From NCBI RefSeq assembly GCF_004151105.1, contig NZ_PHRF01000016.1, forward strand, positions 62,001-126,000: a DNA stretch of 64,000 nucleotides, read 5' to 3'. The notes under the pieces are model-generated. The model did not search any database. It saw only the letters and a list, made by a program, of their open reading frames with translations, and was not told the DNA's origin. This DNA is from Streptomyces sp. L-9-10 (lineage in GTDB: Bacteria > Actinomycetota > Actinomycetes > Streptomycetales > Streptomycetaceae). Every line of letters starts with the position of its first letter. Position 1 is the stretch's first letter. The translations under genes and the position numbers were made by a program. This document shows, piece after piece, positions 50,307 to 57,843 of this stretch.

Positions 50307-51575
50307 ATGTACGACCTGGTAGTTGTGGGCGCCGGCCCCTACGGACTCTCCATCGCCGCCCACGCGGCGGCGGCCGGCCTCGATCTGCGGGTGTTCGGCA
50401 GACCCATGGCCTCGTGGCGGGACCATATGCCGCCCGGCATGTTCCTGAAGTCCGAACCGTGGGCGTCGAATCTCTCCGACCCGAAAGGCGCGTTCAGCCT
50501 GGCCGCCTACGCCGCGACCCAGGGGGTGGAGGTACGTCACGCCTCCCCGCTGCCCGTCGGCTTCTTCGCCTCGTACGGCCTGTGGTTCGCGGAGCGCGCG
50601 GCCCCGCCGGTCGACGAACGTACGATCACGTCCGTACGGGCCTGCCCCGGCGGATTCCGGCTCGACACCGACGACGGGACCACCGTCCTCGCCCGTACGG
50701 TGGCGCTCGCGGTCGGGGTGATGCCCTTCACCGACATCCCCGCCCCGCTGCGCGGACTCCCCTCCGACCAGGTGTCGCACAGCAGCCACCACGCCGACCT
50801 GACGCGCTTCGAGGGCCGGGACGTGACGGTCATCGGCGCCGGGCAGGCCGCCCTGGAGACCGCCGCGCTCCTCGCCGAACAGGGCACCGTCGTACGGGTG
50901 GTGGCCCGGTCGGACCGACTGAACTGGAACACCCTGCCGCCGCCCCGGCAGCGCCCCGCCCTGGAGGCGGCCCGCGCCCCGCACACCGGTCTGGGCTGCG
51001 GATGGAAGAACTACCTCTACGCGGAGACCCCGGGCATCTTCCGCAGACTGCCCGAGACGACCCGGGCCCGGGTCTTCACCTCGGCGCTCGGCCCCGCCGG
51101 CGCGTGGTGGCTGCGGGACCGCTTCGAGTCGGCGGTGGACGTCCGGCTCGGCGAGAGCGTGGCGGGCGCGGTCCGGGCGGACGGGCGCGTACGGCTGGAA
51201 CTGGTCGCCACCACCGGCCGGGTCGAGACCGTGGACACGGACCACGTCATCGCCGCCACCGGATTCACTCCGGGGCTCGAACGGCTCGGCCTGGTCGACC
51301 GCGAGCTGCGGACCGGCATGCGGACGGTACGCCCGAGCAGCGCGCCCGAGGCGAGCGCGGTCTTCGAGAGCTCGTACCCGGGGCTGTTCGTCGCCGGTCT
51401 GCTGAGCGCCCCGTCGTTCGGCCCCTCCATGCGGTTCGTGTACGGGGCGGCGTACACCGCCGAGCGGCTGGTGGCGGGGGTGCGGCGGAGGCTCGGATCA
51501 CGTGGCGGATCGCTCGTCACGGTCCGGCAGCGGCAGACCTCGCCGGCGCCGGTGGGGGAGCCGCGACTGTCCTGA
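50307..51575 (+). CDS. FAD-dependent oxidoreductase (monooxygenase-like)
   Basis: Flavoprotein of 422 aa. The FAD Rossmann motif is LVVVGAGPYGLSIAAHAAAA at residues 3-22; ASWRDHMPPGMFLKSEPWAS follows, as in L-lysine/ornithine N-monooxygenase relatives and related flavin oxidoreductases. The NAD(P)H Rossmann motif is VTVIGAGQAALETAALLAEQ near residue 173, and ATGFTPGLERLG is the distal monooxygenase motif. The substrate is unknown; coupling to the ATP-grasp gene suggests a small amino-acid-derived molecule. The gene ends 93 bp before the facing long chaplin. Confidence 0.85.
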   Translation: MYDLVVVGAGPYGLSIAAHAAAAGLDLRVFGRPMASWRDHMPPGMFLKSEPWASNLSDPKGAFSLAAYAATQGVEVRHASPLPVGFFASYGLWFAERAAPPVDERTITSVRACPGGFRLDTDDGTTVLARTVALAVGVMPFTDIPAPLRGLPSDQVSHSSHHADLTRFEGRDVTVIGAGQAALETAALLAEQGTVVRVVARSDRLNWNTLPPPRQRPALEAARAPHTGLGCGWKNYLYAETPGIFRRLPETTRARVFTSALGPAGAWWLRDRFESAVDVRLGESVAGAVRADGRVRLELVATTGRVETVDTDHVIAATGFTPGLERLGLVDRELRTGMRTVRPSSAPEASAVFESSYPGLFVAGLLSAPSFGPSMRFVYGAAYTAERLVAGVRRRLGSRGGSLVTVRQRQTSPAPVGEPRLS

Positions 51576-51622
51576 CGGCGCCGCCGGGGCCGGGGCGGTG
51601 GCCGTCGCGGCGGGTTCACGCC

Positions 51623-51654
51623 GGCCGGGAGAATCCGTCGTGATTCTCCCGGCC
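51623..51654. terminator. Convergent terminator between flavoprotein and long chaplin
   Basis: A perfect 13-bp stem (GGCCGGGAGAATC and complement) with a 6-nt loop lies between the two facing genes and can stop transcription from both sides. Confidence 0.75.
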
Positions 51655-51668
51655 CGGCGGATGCGCCG

Positions 51669-52634
51669 TCAGACGCGCGAGGCGGCGGTGCTGCGGCGGT
51701 AGAGGATTCCGCCACCGAGCAGCAGACCGGCGCTCGCGGCTCCCATGGCGAGCAGGTTCAGGTCACTGCCGGTGGAGGCCAGCTGAGCGAACTCGTCCGA
51801 GGCCGTGGTCAGATGCGACGAGGCGGGCAGGATCGCTTCGGAGGAACCCCGGGGGGCCGGGGTACGCGGCTGCGTGGCGGGGCCGGCCGGGTCCACGGCG
51901 CGGTCGTCCGGCGGCGTGGCGGTCTCGGGCGCCTCCGGAGATCCGGGGGTGCCGGGGGTTCCGTGGGGCGCCTGCGGGGTGCCGTTCACGCAGAGGTTGC
52001 CGAAGGCGGGGTTGAGGACGCCGATCAGATCCACCGAGTTCCCGCAGATGTTCAGCGGGATGTCGAGGACGGCCTCCAGGACGTTGCCCGTGAGCACGCC
52101 CGGCGAGCCGACGGCCCCCGCGGAGGCGTGCGTGGAGCTGGCGGCCTCGTCGTGATACCCGCCGGGGGACGCGTGGCCGGGCGCGCCGTGGTGCGGCGCG
52201 TGGCTGTGGGGCGGGGCCGGCGGTGTGACGGCGTCGTCCGCCTGGGGAGCCGGCCGTGTGGCGTGCGCGGGGGGAGCCGCCTGCGCCGGGGGACCGGCGT
52301 GGGGCGCCGGATCCGCGTGCGGCGCGGGGGCCGAGTGGGGCGCGGGCTCTGAGTGGGGCGCGGGAGCCGGATGCGCCGCGTGCTGCGGTCCGCTTGTCGA
52401 ATTGACGCAGGCATTGCCGAAAACCGGGTTGAGTACCCCGATGGGATCCACCGTATTCCCGCAGACATTGACCGGGATCTCCACAGGCACCTGGATGTTG
52501 TTCCCGGACAGCACGCCCGGTGAACCGACGGCCGCCCCGTCGGCGCCCACCGCGTGGGCGTAACCACTGCTCATGGAGAGGACACTCGACGCCGCCGCGG
52601 CGGTGAGCAGTCCTTTACTGATGAGATCTCGCAT
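51669..52634 (-). CDS. Long chaplin with two chaplin domains and sortase signal (ChpA-type)
   Basis: Cell-wall-anchored surface protein of 321 aa. Signal peptide residues 1-29 (ends AHAVG region). Chaplin domain 1 lies at ~36-79 (VCGNTVDPIG, VLNPVFGNACVN), then a ~95-residue linker rich in Pro, His and Ala (HSEPAPHSAPAPHADPAP). Chaplin domain 2 is at ~175-218 (ICGNSVDLIG, VLNPAFGNLCVN). The end carries LASTG, a class E sortase signal, a hydrophobic helix and RRST. It anchors the short-chaplin film to the wall. The position beside a short chaplin and rodlins corresponds to chpA in S. coelicolor. The start follows GGAGGAGA. Confidence 0.94.
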   Translation of the reverse strand: MRDLISKGLLTAAAASSVLSMSSGYAHAVGADGAAVGSPGVLSGNNIQVPVEIPVNVCGNTVDPIGVLNPVFGNACVNSTSGPQHAAHPAPAPHSEPAPHSAPAPHADPAPHAGPPAQAAPPAHATRPAPQADDAVTPPAPPHSHAPHHGAPGHASPGGYHDEAASSTHASAGAVGSPGVLTGNVLEAVLDIPLNICGNSVDLIGVLNPAFGNLCVNGTPQAPHGTPGTPGSPEAPETATPPDDRAVDPAGPATQPRTPAPRGSSEAILPASSHLTTASDEFAQLASTGSDLNLLAMGAASAGLLLGGGILYRRSTAASRV

Positions 52635-52701
52635 CTGGTTCTCCTCCTGCCCGCCGGTTCGACGGGCAGTGGTCGCTGGTTGAAATCGGTGCCAACTGAG
52701 G

Positions 52702-52740
52702 CCGGTCCCGGGGCGCAGGTCGAACGCGCCCCGGGACCGG
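52702..52740 (-). terminator. Terminator of the second short chaplin
   Basis: A perfect 15-bp stem (CCGGTCCCGGGGCGC and complement) with a 9-nt loop begins 45 nt after the stop codon of the minus-strand short chaplin, before the long chaplin gene. Confidence 0.85.
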
Positions 52741-52784
52741 CCGAGAACACCCCCGTGGGGTGCCCTTAGAACGTCACTGCAACG

Positions 52785-53018
52785 TCACTTGTTGATGCAC
52801 TTGTTGCCGAACGCGGGGTTCAGCAGGCCGATGACGTCGATGCTGTTACCACACACGTTGACCGGAATGTTCACGGGAACCTGAATGACGTTTCCGGAGA
52901 GAACACCCGGCGAGTGGGCGGCGAAGCCCTCCGCCTCGGCGTCGGCCATGGCCGGGGCAGCGGAACCCATGGCCAGGAGCAGGCCTGCGACGACCGTTGC
53001 GGCCTTCTTGCACTTCAT
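52785..53018 (-). CDS. Short chaplin (ChpD position)
   Basis: Secreted chaplin of 77 aa. Signal peptide MKCKKAATVVAGLLLAMGSA ends near AMA (residue 25). The single chaplin domain has SPGVLSGNVIQVPVNIPVNV, VCGNSIDVIG and LLNPAFGNKCINK, with both conserved Cys residues. It forms the amyloid, water-repellent sheath with the other chaplins. Start ATG 53018 is set by AAGGG 7 nt upstream; the frame is open further up but without signal-peptide sense. It corresponds by position to chpD. No BldN-type promoter as good as that of the other short chaplin was seen. Confidence 0.93.
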   Translation of the reverse strand: MKCKKAATVVAGLLLAMGSAAPAMADAEAEGFAAHSPGVLSGNVIQVPVNIPVNVCGNSIDVIGLLNPAFGNKCINK

Positions 53019-53273
53019 CTTGAGCCCTTTCCGCAGCGGCGAATACGTTCGCACGGCTTTCGTGGAACGCGAGCACGGCTTTTCCGGCTCATACGTCCGC
53101 TGCTGGAAGTCCAACGATTACGTGCTGTCGAAGAAACTGTTCAGGATTCGTGCAGCCGTTTGTTCACTCGGTTGCCACGATAATGTTTTCTTCCTCGCGC
53201 ATCCCGGAATACATGCGCAATTTTGCGCAATTCCGCACCCCGTGCCACGTCCTCGATCGGCCGTCCTGAACGC

Positions 53274-53317
53274 CGTACGGGCCGGCGGGGGCTCCATCGC
53301 CCCGGCCGGCCCGTACG
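53274..53317 (-). terminator. Terminator of the minus-strand rodlin
   Basis: CGTACGGGCCGGCGGGG pairs with a nearly perfect complement (one bulge) around a 7-nt loop, starting 20 nt past the rodlin stop codon on the minus strand. Confidence 0.75.
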
Positions 53318-53336
53318 TGGTGCGGGAGGTGCGGGA

Positions 53337-53750
53337 TCAGCGGTTGCCCGTGCCGTTCCCGGACAGGACCGGGATGTCGTCCAGGACGTGCGACAGCGGC
53401 TCGTCGCCCTTCGCCTGGGTGGAGTTCTCCGCGCACTGCTGGTTCTGCGGGGAGGCCAGGACGTCGACGTCCTGGACCGTGACCGGCACGAGGAGGCCGA
53501 TCAGCGAGCCGACGTTGGCCTTGACCGGCACGCCGAGGCACAGGTCGTTCAGCGAGCCCTGGATCAGCTCCGCCTGCGGGCTCAGGTCGCCCCTGGTGGA
53601 CTGGTTGCCGAACGCCTCCTCGGCACCGTTTCCACTCAGGGAGGTGGTCCCACCGTCGTTGGCGGTGGCGAACGCCGAGGGCGCCGCCGCGGCCGTGACA
53701 CCGACCACCGAGACGGCGACGGCCGCGCCGGCCATAATCTTCTTGATCAC
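53337..53750 (-). CDS. Rodlin (minus-strand copy)
   Basis: Secreted rodlet-forming protein of 137 aa. GTG start at 53750 behind AAGGAAA; signal peptide IKKIMAGAAVAVSVVGVTAA to about residue 30. The mature part has the rodlin pattern: NDGGTTSLSGNGAEEAFGNQ, LSPQAELIQGSLNDLCLGVP, KANVGSLIGLLVPVTVQDVD, SPQNQQCAENSTQAKGDEP and the end VLSGNGTGNR. Rodlins arrange chaplin fibrils into paired rodlets. It differs from its two neighbours by LNDLC instead of LNKPC and an extra Leu in the GLLVPV stretch. It is divergent from the next rodlin, as in rdlA/rdlB. Confidence 0.93.
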   Translation of the reverse strand: MIKKIMAGAAVAVSVVGVTAAAAPSAFATANDGGTTSLSGNGAEEAFGNQSTRGDLSPQAELIQGSLNDLCLGVPVKANVGSLIGLLVPVTVQDVDVLASPQNQQCAENSTQAKGDEPLSHVLDDIPVLSGNGTGNR

Positions 53751-54002
53751 GATGTGTTTCCTTTTCTCAAAGAATGCATGCGGAGCGACCTGCACAACCG
53801 GCCACCAGCTGTTTAGTTCCGCTGCTTCACTCGATCGGCTTGCCGGTGACCGCGGCATTGTCCTGTGGTGTCACCGGGAGCGGCGGGCCTGTTGATCCCC
53901 GGTAATACGCCGTTGGAGTGAAGGGCCGGAACCAAACCCGGGGTCTGGAGTTGCACCAGTAGCCCCGGGGACTTTGGGGCTTCCTTCAGAAGGGGACTCA
54001 TC

Positions 54003-54413
54003 GTGATCAAGAAGGTCATGGCCGGTCTGGCCGTCACCACCTCCGTGGTCGGCGTTTCCGCCGCCGCCGCGCCCACCGCGCTCGCCGTCGGCAACGACGG
54101 TGGCACCACGTCCGCCAGCGGGAACTTCGCCACGCAGGCGTACGGAAACATGGCGACCCACGGCAACATGAGCCCGCAGATCGCCCTCATCCAGGGCTCG
54201 CTGAACAAGCCCTGTATCGCACTTCCGGCCAAGGCGAACGTCGGTTCCCTGCTGGGCGTCGTGCCGATCTCGGTCCAGGACATCAATGTCCTGTCCTCTC
54301 CGCAGAACCAGCAGTGTGTGGAGAACTCCACGCAGGCGAAGGGCGACGAGGCGCTGTCGCACATCCTGGACAACATCCCGATCCTGTCCGGGAACGGCAC
54401 GGCCAACCGCTGA
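54003..54413 (+). CDS. Rodlin (first plus-strand copy)
   Basis: Secreted rodlet protein of 136 aa, GTG start at 54003 with an AGAAGGGG ribosome-binding site upstream. Signal peptide residues ~1-30 (IKKVMAGLAVTTSVVGVSAA). Mature motifs: NDGGTTSASGNFATQAYGNM, MSPQIALIQGSLNKPCIALP, VGSLLGVVPISVQDINVLSS, PQNQQCVENSTQAKGDEALS, ILSGNGTANR. The two Cys residues are conserved with the other copies. It is the most diverged of the three in the N-terminal mature region (ATQAYGNMATHGN). A strong intrinsic terminator follows. Confidence 0.93.
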   Translation: MIKKVMAGLAVTTSVVGVSAAAAPTALAVGNDGGTTSASGNFATQAYGNMATHGNMSPQIALIQGSLNKPCIALPAKANVGSLLGVVPISVQDINVLSSPQNQQCVENSTQAKGDEALSHILDNIPILSGNGTANR

Positions 54414-54432
54414 GAAATCGGCCGGGCCGCCG

Positions 54433-54473
54433 GGCCGGGCCACCGCTGAATTCCGCGGTGGACCGGCCTTTTT
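54433..54473 (+). terminator. Intrinsic terminator after the first plus-strand rodlin
   Basis: GGCCGGGCCACCGC pairs with GCGGTGGACCGGCC (one mismatch) around an 8-nt loop, and five T residues follow directly: a textbook rho-independent terminator. Confidence 0.92.
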
Positions 54474-54509
54474 CTCTGAATAATGCATTACGCCATTCGG
54501 GGGAAGCGC

Positions 54510-54538
54510 CGCAACTAATCCATCCGTGAGCGAGTTGA
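54510..54538 (+). promoter_or_regulatory. Possible BldN-like promoter of the third rodlin
   Basis: CGCAAC at 54510-54515 and AGTTGA at 54533-54538 are separated by 17 bp. The recalled sigma-BldN consensus is CGTAAC-N16-CGTTGA, so each hexamer has one mismatch and the spacer is one base long. The same CGCAAC element is used upstream of the chaplin at 36.4 kb. Confidence 0.4.
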
Positions 54539-54540
54539 GC

Positions 54541-54570
54541 AAGTCGGACTCCACCGGTGGAGTCCGACTT
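54541..54570 (+). promoter_or_regulatory. 30-bp perfect palindrome in the third rodlin leader
   Basis: AAGTCGGACTCCACC is followed immediately by its exact reverse complement, with no loop. It ends 17 bp before the ATG; a GGAAAGG ribosome-binding site lies between. In RNA it makes a ~13-bp hairpin just upstream of the ribosome site; in DNA it could be a dimer-binding site. TTT follows the stem, so an attenuator is also possible. Confidence 0.7.
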
Positions 54571-54587
54571 TCCGGAAAGGCATTTAC

Positions 54588-54995
54588 ATGAAGAAGCTGT
54601 GGGCAACCGCCGCTGTGGCCGCGTCGATCGTCGGAGCCACGGCCGCCGCCGCGTCGCCGGCGCTCGCCATCGCCGATGACGGCGGCACCACCTCGCTCAG
54701 CGGCAACGGTTCGAAGCAGGCCTTCGGCAACCAGTCGACCAGGGGCGACATGAGCCCGCAGCTGGGCCTGGTCCAGGGCTCGCTGAACAAGCCCTGTGTC
54801 GGTCTGCCGCTCAAGGCGAACGTCGGCTCCCTCATCGGCCTCGTGCCGGTCACGGTCCAGGACATCAACGTTCTGTCCTCTCCGCAGAACCAGCAGTGTG
54901 TCGAGAACTCCACCCAGGCGAAGGGCGACGAGCCGCTGTCGCACATCCTGGACGACATCCCGGTCCTGTCCGGGAACGGTGTCGGCAACCGCTGA
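54588..54995 (+). CDS. Rodlin (second plus-strand copy)
   Basis: Secreted rodlet protein of 135 aa starting MKKLWATAAVAASIVGATAA (signal peptide to about residue 28). Mature motifs: DDGGTTSLSGNGSKQAFGNQ, MSPQLGLVQGSLNKPCVGLP, GSLIGLVPVTVQDINVLSSP, QNQQCVENSTQAKGDEPLSH, VLSGNGVGNR. It is closer to the minus-strand copy in the first half (TTSLSGNG, FGNQSTRGD) and to the first plus-strand copy in the second half (LNKPC, DINVLSSPQNQQCVEN), a mosaic that suggests gene conversion. A perfect 30-bp palindrome precedes it and a 20-bp stem terminator follows. Confidence 0.93.
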   Translation: MKKLWATAAVAASIVGATAAAASPALAIADDGGTTSLSGNGSKQAFGNQSTRGDMSPQLGLVQGSLNKPCVGLPLKANVGSLIGLVPVTVQDINVLSSPQNQQCVENSTQAKGDEPLSHILDDIPVLSGNGVGNR

Positions 54996-55001
54996 TCCCA
55001 C

Positions 55002-55044
55002 CCGAAGGCCCGGCCCCGCGCACCGCGCGGGGCCGGGCCTTCGG
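55002..55044 (+). terminator. Terminator of the third rodlin
   Basis: A perfect 20-bp stem starting CCGAAGGCCCGGCCCCGCGC with a 3-nt loop (ACC) begins 6 nt after the stop codon. It is exceptionally stable. Confidence 0.92.
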
Positions 55045-55157
55045 CATGTCCGGGCCCTGTGGGCGACGGGTGCGGAAAAAACTCCCGGAGCGGTGTCAAC
55101 CGGATCACCGCCCCCATGCGTATACGTCTTGAGATCTGGCCACGTCCTGGGAGCCGC

Positions 55158-55664
55158 ATGACCGTCGAGGAGTTTGAGGAGTTCTACGCTCACTCCGTTC
55201 AGCAGCTGGTGGGACAGGTGTACCTGATGACCGGAGACCTTCATGAGGCTCAGGACGTCGTGCAGGAGGCTTTCGTACGTGCCTGGGGCCGCCGGGCGAA
55301 ACTGGACAGGGACGCGGGGCCCGAGGCGTGGATCCGTATCGTCGCGTTCCGGCTGGCGGTCAGCCGGTGGCGACGGCGCGGCCGGGCCATGGAGGCCTGG
55401 CGGCGGTACAGCGGAAGCGAAGCGCACATCCAGGCCGCGCCCGAGCCGGGCACGGTCGCCCTCGTCTCCGCGCTCCAGCGGCTGTCGGCGCGACAGCGTC
55501 TGGTGGCGGTGCTGCACTACGTGTGCGACCTGACGGTGGAGCAGGTGGCGGCAGAGGCCGGGATCTCGACCGGAACCGTCAAGACTCATCTGTCCCGGGC
55601 CAGGGCCGCGCTCGCGGCCGGGCTCGACGACTCACCCGCCTCCGAGGAGGAGCACGGTGCCTGA
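55158..55664 (+). CDS. SigE-family (ECF-like) RNA polymerase sigma factor
   Basis: Group 4 sigma factor of 168 aa. Region 2 lies at ~1-65: FEEFYAHSVQQLVGQVYLMT, then GDLHEAQDVVQEAFVRAWGR. Region 4 lies at ~105-155: ALQRLSARQRLVAVLHYVCD, LTVEQVAAEAGISTGTVKTH, LSRARAAL. It belongs to the actinobacterial SigE70-like group that typically controls a small local regulon. Start ATG 55158 follows GGGAG; 33 upstream in-frame codons are not supported. It overlaps the next gene, its probable partner, by 8 bp. Autoregulation is likely, but no promoter could be matched. Confidence 0.9.
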   Translation: MTVEEFEEFYAHSVQQLVGQVYLMTGDLHEAQDVVQEAFVRAWGRRAKLDRDAGPEAWIRIVAFRLAVSRWRRRGRAMEAWRRYSGSEAHIQAAPEPGTVALVSALQRLSARQRLVAVLHYVCDLTVEQVAAEAGISTGTVKTHLSRARAALAAGLDDSPASEEEHGA

Positions 55665-56172
55665 GTTCCATCGAAGTGGCGGCGAGGATCCCCTGTCCGC
55701 CGCACTCAAAGACGCCGCGGACCAGAGCGGGCGGCGGGTATCGCCGCTGCCTGTCGAGGAGATCGAGGCACGGGGCATCCGGCGGCGGCGTACGACGCTG
55801 GCCCTCGCCGCCGCGTGCGCGGTGTGTGTGCTGAGCGGAGCGAGCGCGGTCGCCGCGCTGAACCTCACCTCCGAGCAGCCGCCCGCCCGTCCCGTCCCCT
55901 CGGTCCCCTCGTCGCCGTCCGTGTCGCCGTCCAGTCCGCCGCCTCCACGCACCGCGTCCGCCACGCCGTCCGGTCCGAGCACGTTCGCCGTGGCGCCCAC
56001 CGGCTCACCGTTCGGTGGGGGCGAGTCTTCGCCCGTACCTCCGGGGGCGGGGTCGGCCGGCGGCGCGCCGACGCTCACGCCGCCGCCCTTCGGCCAGGGG
56101 ACCGGCCTCGGACCCTCGGTCACGGTGTCGCCCCGCTCCAGCGCGAGCACCTTCCGGCCTCCGGCCGACTAG
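55657..56172 (+). CDS. Single-pass membrane protein, candidate anti-sigma factor
   Basis: Protein of 171 aa starting at a GTG inside the sigma gene. Residues 1-46 are a charged cytoplasmic segment (DPLSAALKDAADQSGRRVSP), ~47-70 a membrane helix (TLALAAACAVCVLSGASAVA), and the remaining 100 residues a Pro/Ser/Gly-rich external part (VPSSPSVSPSSPPPPRTASA). No zinc anti-sigma (HxxxCxxC) motif is present. The 8-bp overlap with the sigma gene, topology and length fit a sigma-partner protein, but the function is inferred from position only. Confidence 0.75.
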   Translation: MPEFHRSGGEDPLSAALKDAADQSGRRVSPLPVEEIEARGIRRRRTTLALAAACAVCVLSGASAVAALNLTSEQPPARPVPSVPSSPSVSPSSPPPPRTASATPSGPSTFAVAPTGSPFGGGESSPVPPGAGSAGGAPTLTPPPFGQGTGLGPSVTVSPRSSASTFRPPAD

Positions 56173-56226
56173 ACGGCAGGTTCTGTCCGGTCCACCGGCG
56201 CGTACCCACAGAGAGACCTCACACCC

Positions 56227-57678
56227 ATGCACGGAGTCAGCCTCGCCCTGCCCGAGAACAGCACGCCGAACCCGCCTTCCGCGTCGCTTCCCGAACCGGT
56301 CGCGAGCCCGGCGGGGGCTGTCCGGGTCCGCGATCCGTACGTCGTGGCCGTGGTCCTGTTCTGCGCGTACGCCGCCCTGTCCATATCCAGGTTCTGGCAG
56401 CTGCGGACGATGTCCTGGGACCTGGGCATCTTCGAGCAGGTGATACGCGCGTACGCGGAGCTGCGGGCGCCGGTCGCCGACATCAAGGGGCCGGGCGTCA
56501 ATATCCTCGGCGACCACTTCAGCCCCGTCACCGCGGTGCTGGCCCCGGCGTACCGGCTGTTCCCGACGCCCGTCACGCTGCTGGTCGCCCAGGCCGCGCT
56601 GTTCGCGCTCTCCGCCGTCCCCGTCACGCGCGTCGCGGCGCGTCTGCTGGGCCGGTGGCCGGGCCTGGCGATCGGTGTGGCGTACGGCCTGTCGTGGGGG
56701 GTGCAGCGGGCGGTCGAGTTCGACTTCCACGAGATCGCCTTCGCGGTTCCGCTGATCGCCTTCTCCCTTGAAGCGCTGCTGACCGGCCGCCTGCGGGCCG
56801 CGCTGGCCTGGGCGTCGCCGCTGGTGCTGGTGAAGGAGGACCTGGGGCTGACCGTCGCCGCGATCGCGCTGGTCGTGGCCCTGCGCGCGCGGCACGCGGC
56901 ACCTCGGTTCGTCCGTGAGGCGGTGGCGGTGGCGGCGGTGGCGGTGGTGGTCGCCGTGCTCACGTTCACGGTCGTCATACCGGCCTTCAACTCGGGCGAC
57001 ACGTACGACTACTGGGACAAGGTCGACGGCGGGAACGGCCCGCTGGACGGCTTCGACACCAAGTTCCGTACTCTCGTGTGGCTCCTGCTGCCGACCACGG
57101 GGCTCCTCGCGCTGCGCTCCCCGCTGATACTGATCGCCCTGCCCACGCTCGGCTGGCGCTTCCTGTCGTCGGACGACCACTACTGGGGTACGGGCTGGCA
57201 TTACAGCGCCGTGCTGATGCCCGTCGTGGCACTCGCGCTGGTCGACGCCGCCCATCGGATCCGGCGCGACGCACGCCCCTGGCTGCGTTCGTACGCGCGC
57301 CATCTCCCGGCGGCGGTCGCGGGCGCGGCGCTCGCGCTGACGACATCGCTGCCGCTGTCGGCCCTGACCGAACCGGACACCTACCGTGTCCGGCCCGAGA
57401 CGAGAGCGGCGCAGCGGCTGCTGGACCGTATCCCCGACGACGCGACGGTCGAGGCGAACGTGGGGCCGGTCAGCCTTCTCGCCTCGCGCTGCCGGGTCTT
57501 CTGGGTGGGCGATACGCGCGGCATCACCCCGGACTACATCGCGCTCAACAACACGAGCGGGTGGGTCGGTGACCCGGTGGGGTACGCGAAGCGGCTGCAT
57601 CCACGGGCCACTTACACGGTCGTGGGCGAGGTGGGCGGCTATCTGCTGCTGGAACGGGCCTCGAACCCACGAAGTTAG
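56227..57678 (+). CDS. DUF2079 polytopic membrane protein
   Basis: Membrane protein of 483 aa with about 9-11 helices and a large extracytoplasmic C-terminal portion. DUF2079 signatures are visible: RFWQLRTMSWDLGIFEQVIR, GPGVNILGDHFSPVTAVLAP, VKEDLGLTVAAIALVVALRA, FLSSDDHYWGTGWHYSAVLM. The fold is distantly GT-C-like, and the DxxxF/Q and DH residues in the first loops resemble those of polyprenyl-sugar glycosyltransferases. Activity is unproven. It follows the sigma/partner pair by 54 bp and may be part of the same unit. Confidence 0.85.
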   Translation: MHGVSLALPENSTPNPPSASLPEPVASPAGAVRVRDPYVVAVVLFCAYAALSISRFWQLRTMSWDLGIFEQVIRAYAELRAPVADIKGPGVNILGDHFSPVTAVLAPAYRLFPTPVTLLVAQAALFALSAVPVTRVAARLLGRWPGLAIGVAYGLSWGVQRAVEFDFHEIAFAVPLIAFSLEALLTGRLRAALAWASPLVLVKEDLGLTVAAIALVVALRARHAAPRFVREAVAVAAVAVVVAVLTFTVVIPAFNSGDTYDYWDKVDGGNGPLDGFDTKFRTLVWLLLPTTGLLALRSPLILIALPTLGWRFLSSDDHYWGTGWHYSAVLMPVVALALVDAAHRIRRDARPWLRSYARHLPAAVAGAALALTTSLPLSALTEPDTYRVRPETRAAQRLLDRIPDDATVEANVGPVSLLASRCRVFWVGDTRGITPDYIALNNTSGWVGDPVGYAKRLHPRATYTVVGEVGGYLLLERASNPRS

Positions 57679-57843
57679 CGCGGGCGCGGCGGGCGCCGGA
57701 GCGGGCTCGGCTCGCTCATGCGTTCAACTCCCCTCTGTTCCATATGGGTTGTCGCGGAGAATTCCCCATGCGGAGTAGTGAGGAAAGGTCACTTCGGGTG
57801 TAGAAACGAGGAATTGCACGCGAAGAGGCGAGGACTCGCAGCT

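Noticed and set aside
54433..54473. Hairpin between the two plus-strand rodlins considered as a riboswitch or sRNA.
   Set aside because: Strong stem directly followed by T5; an ordinary intrinsic terminator explains it.
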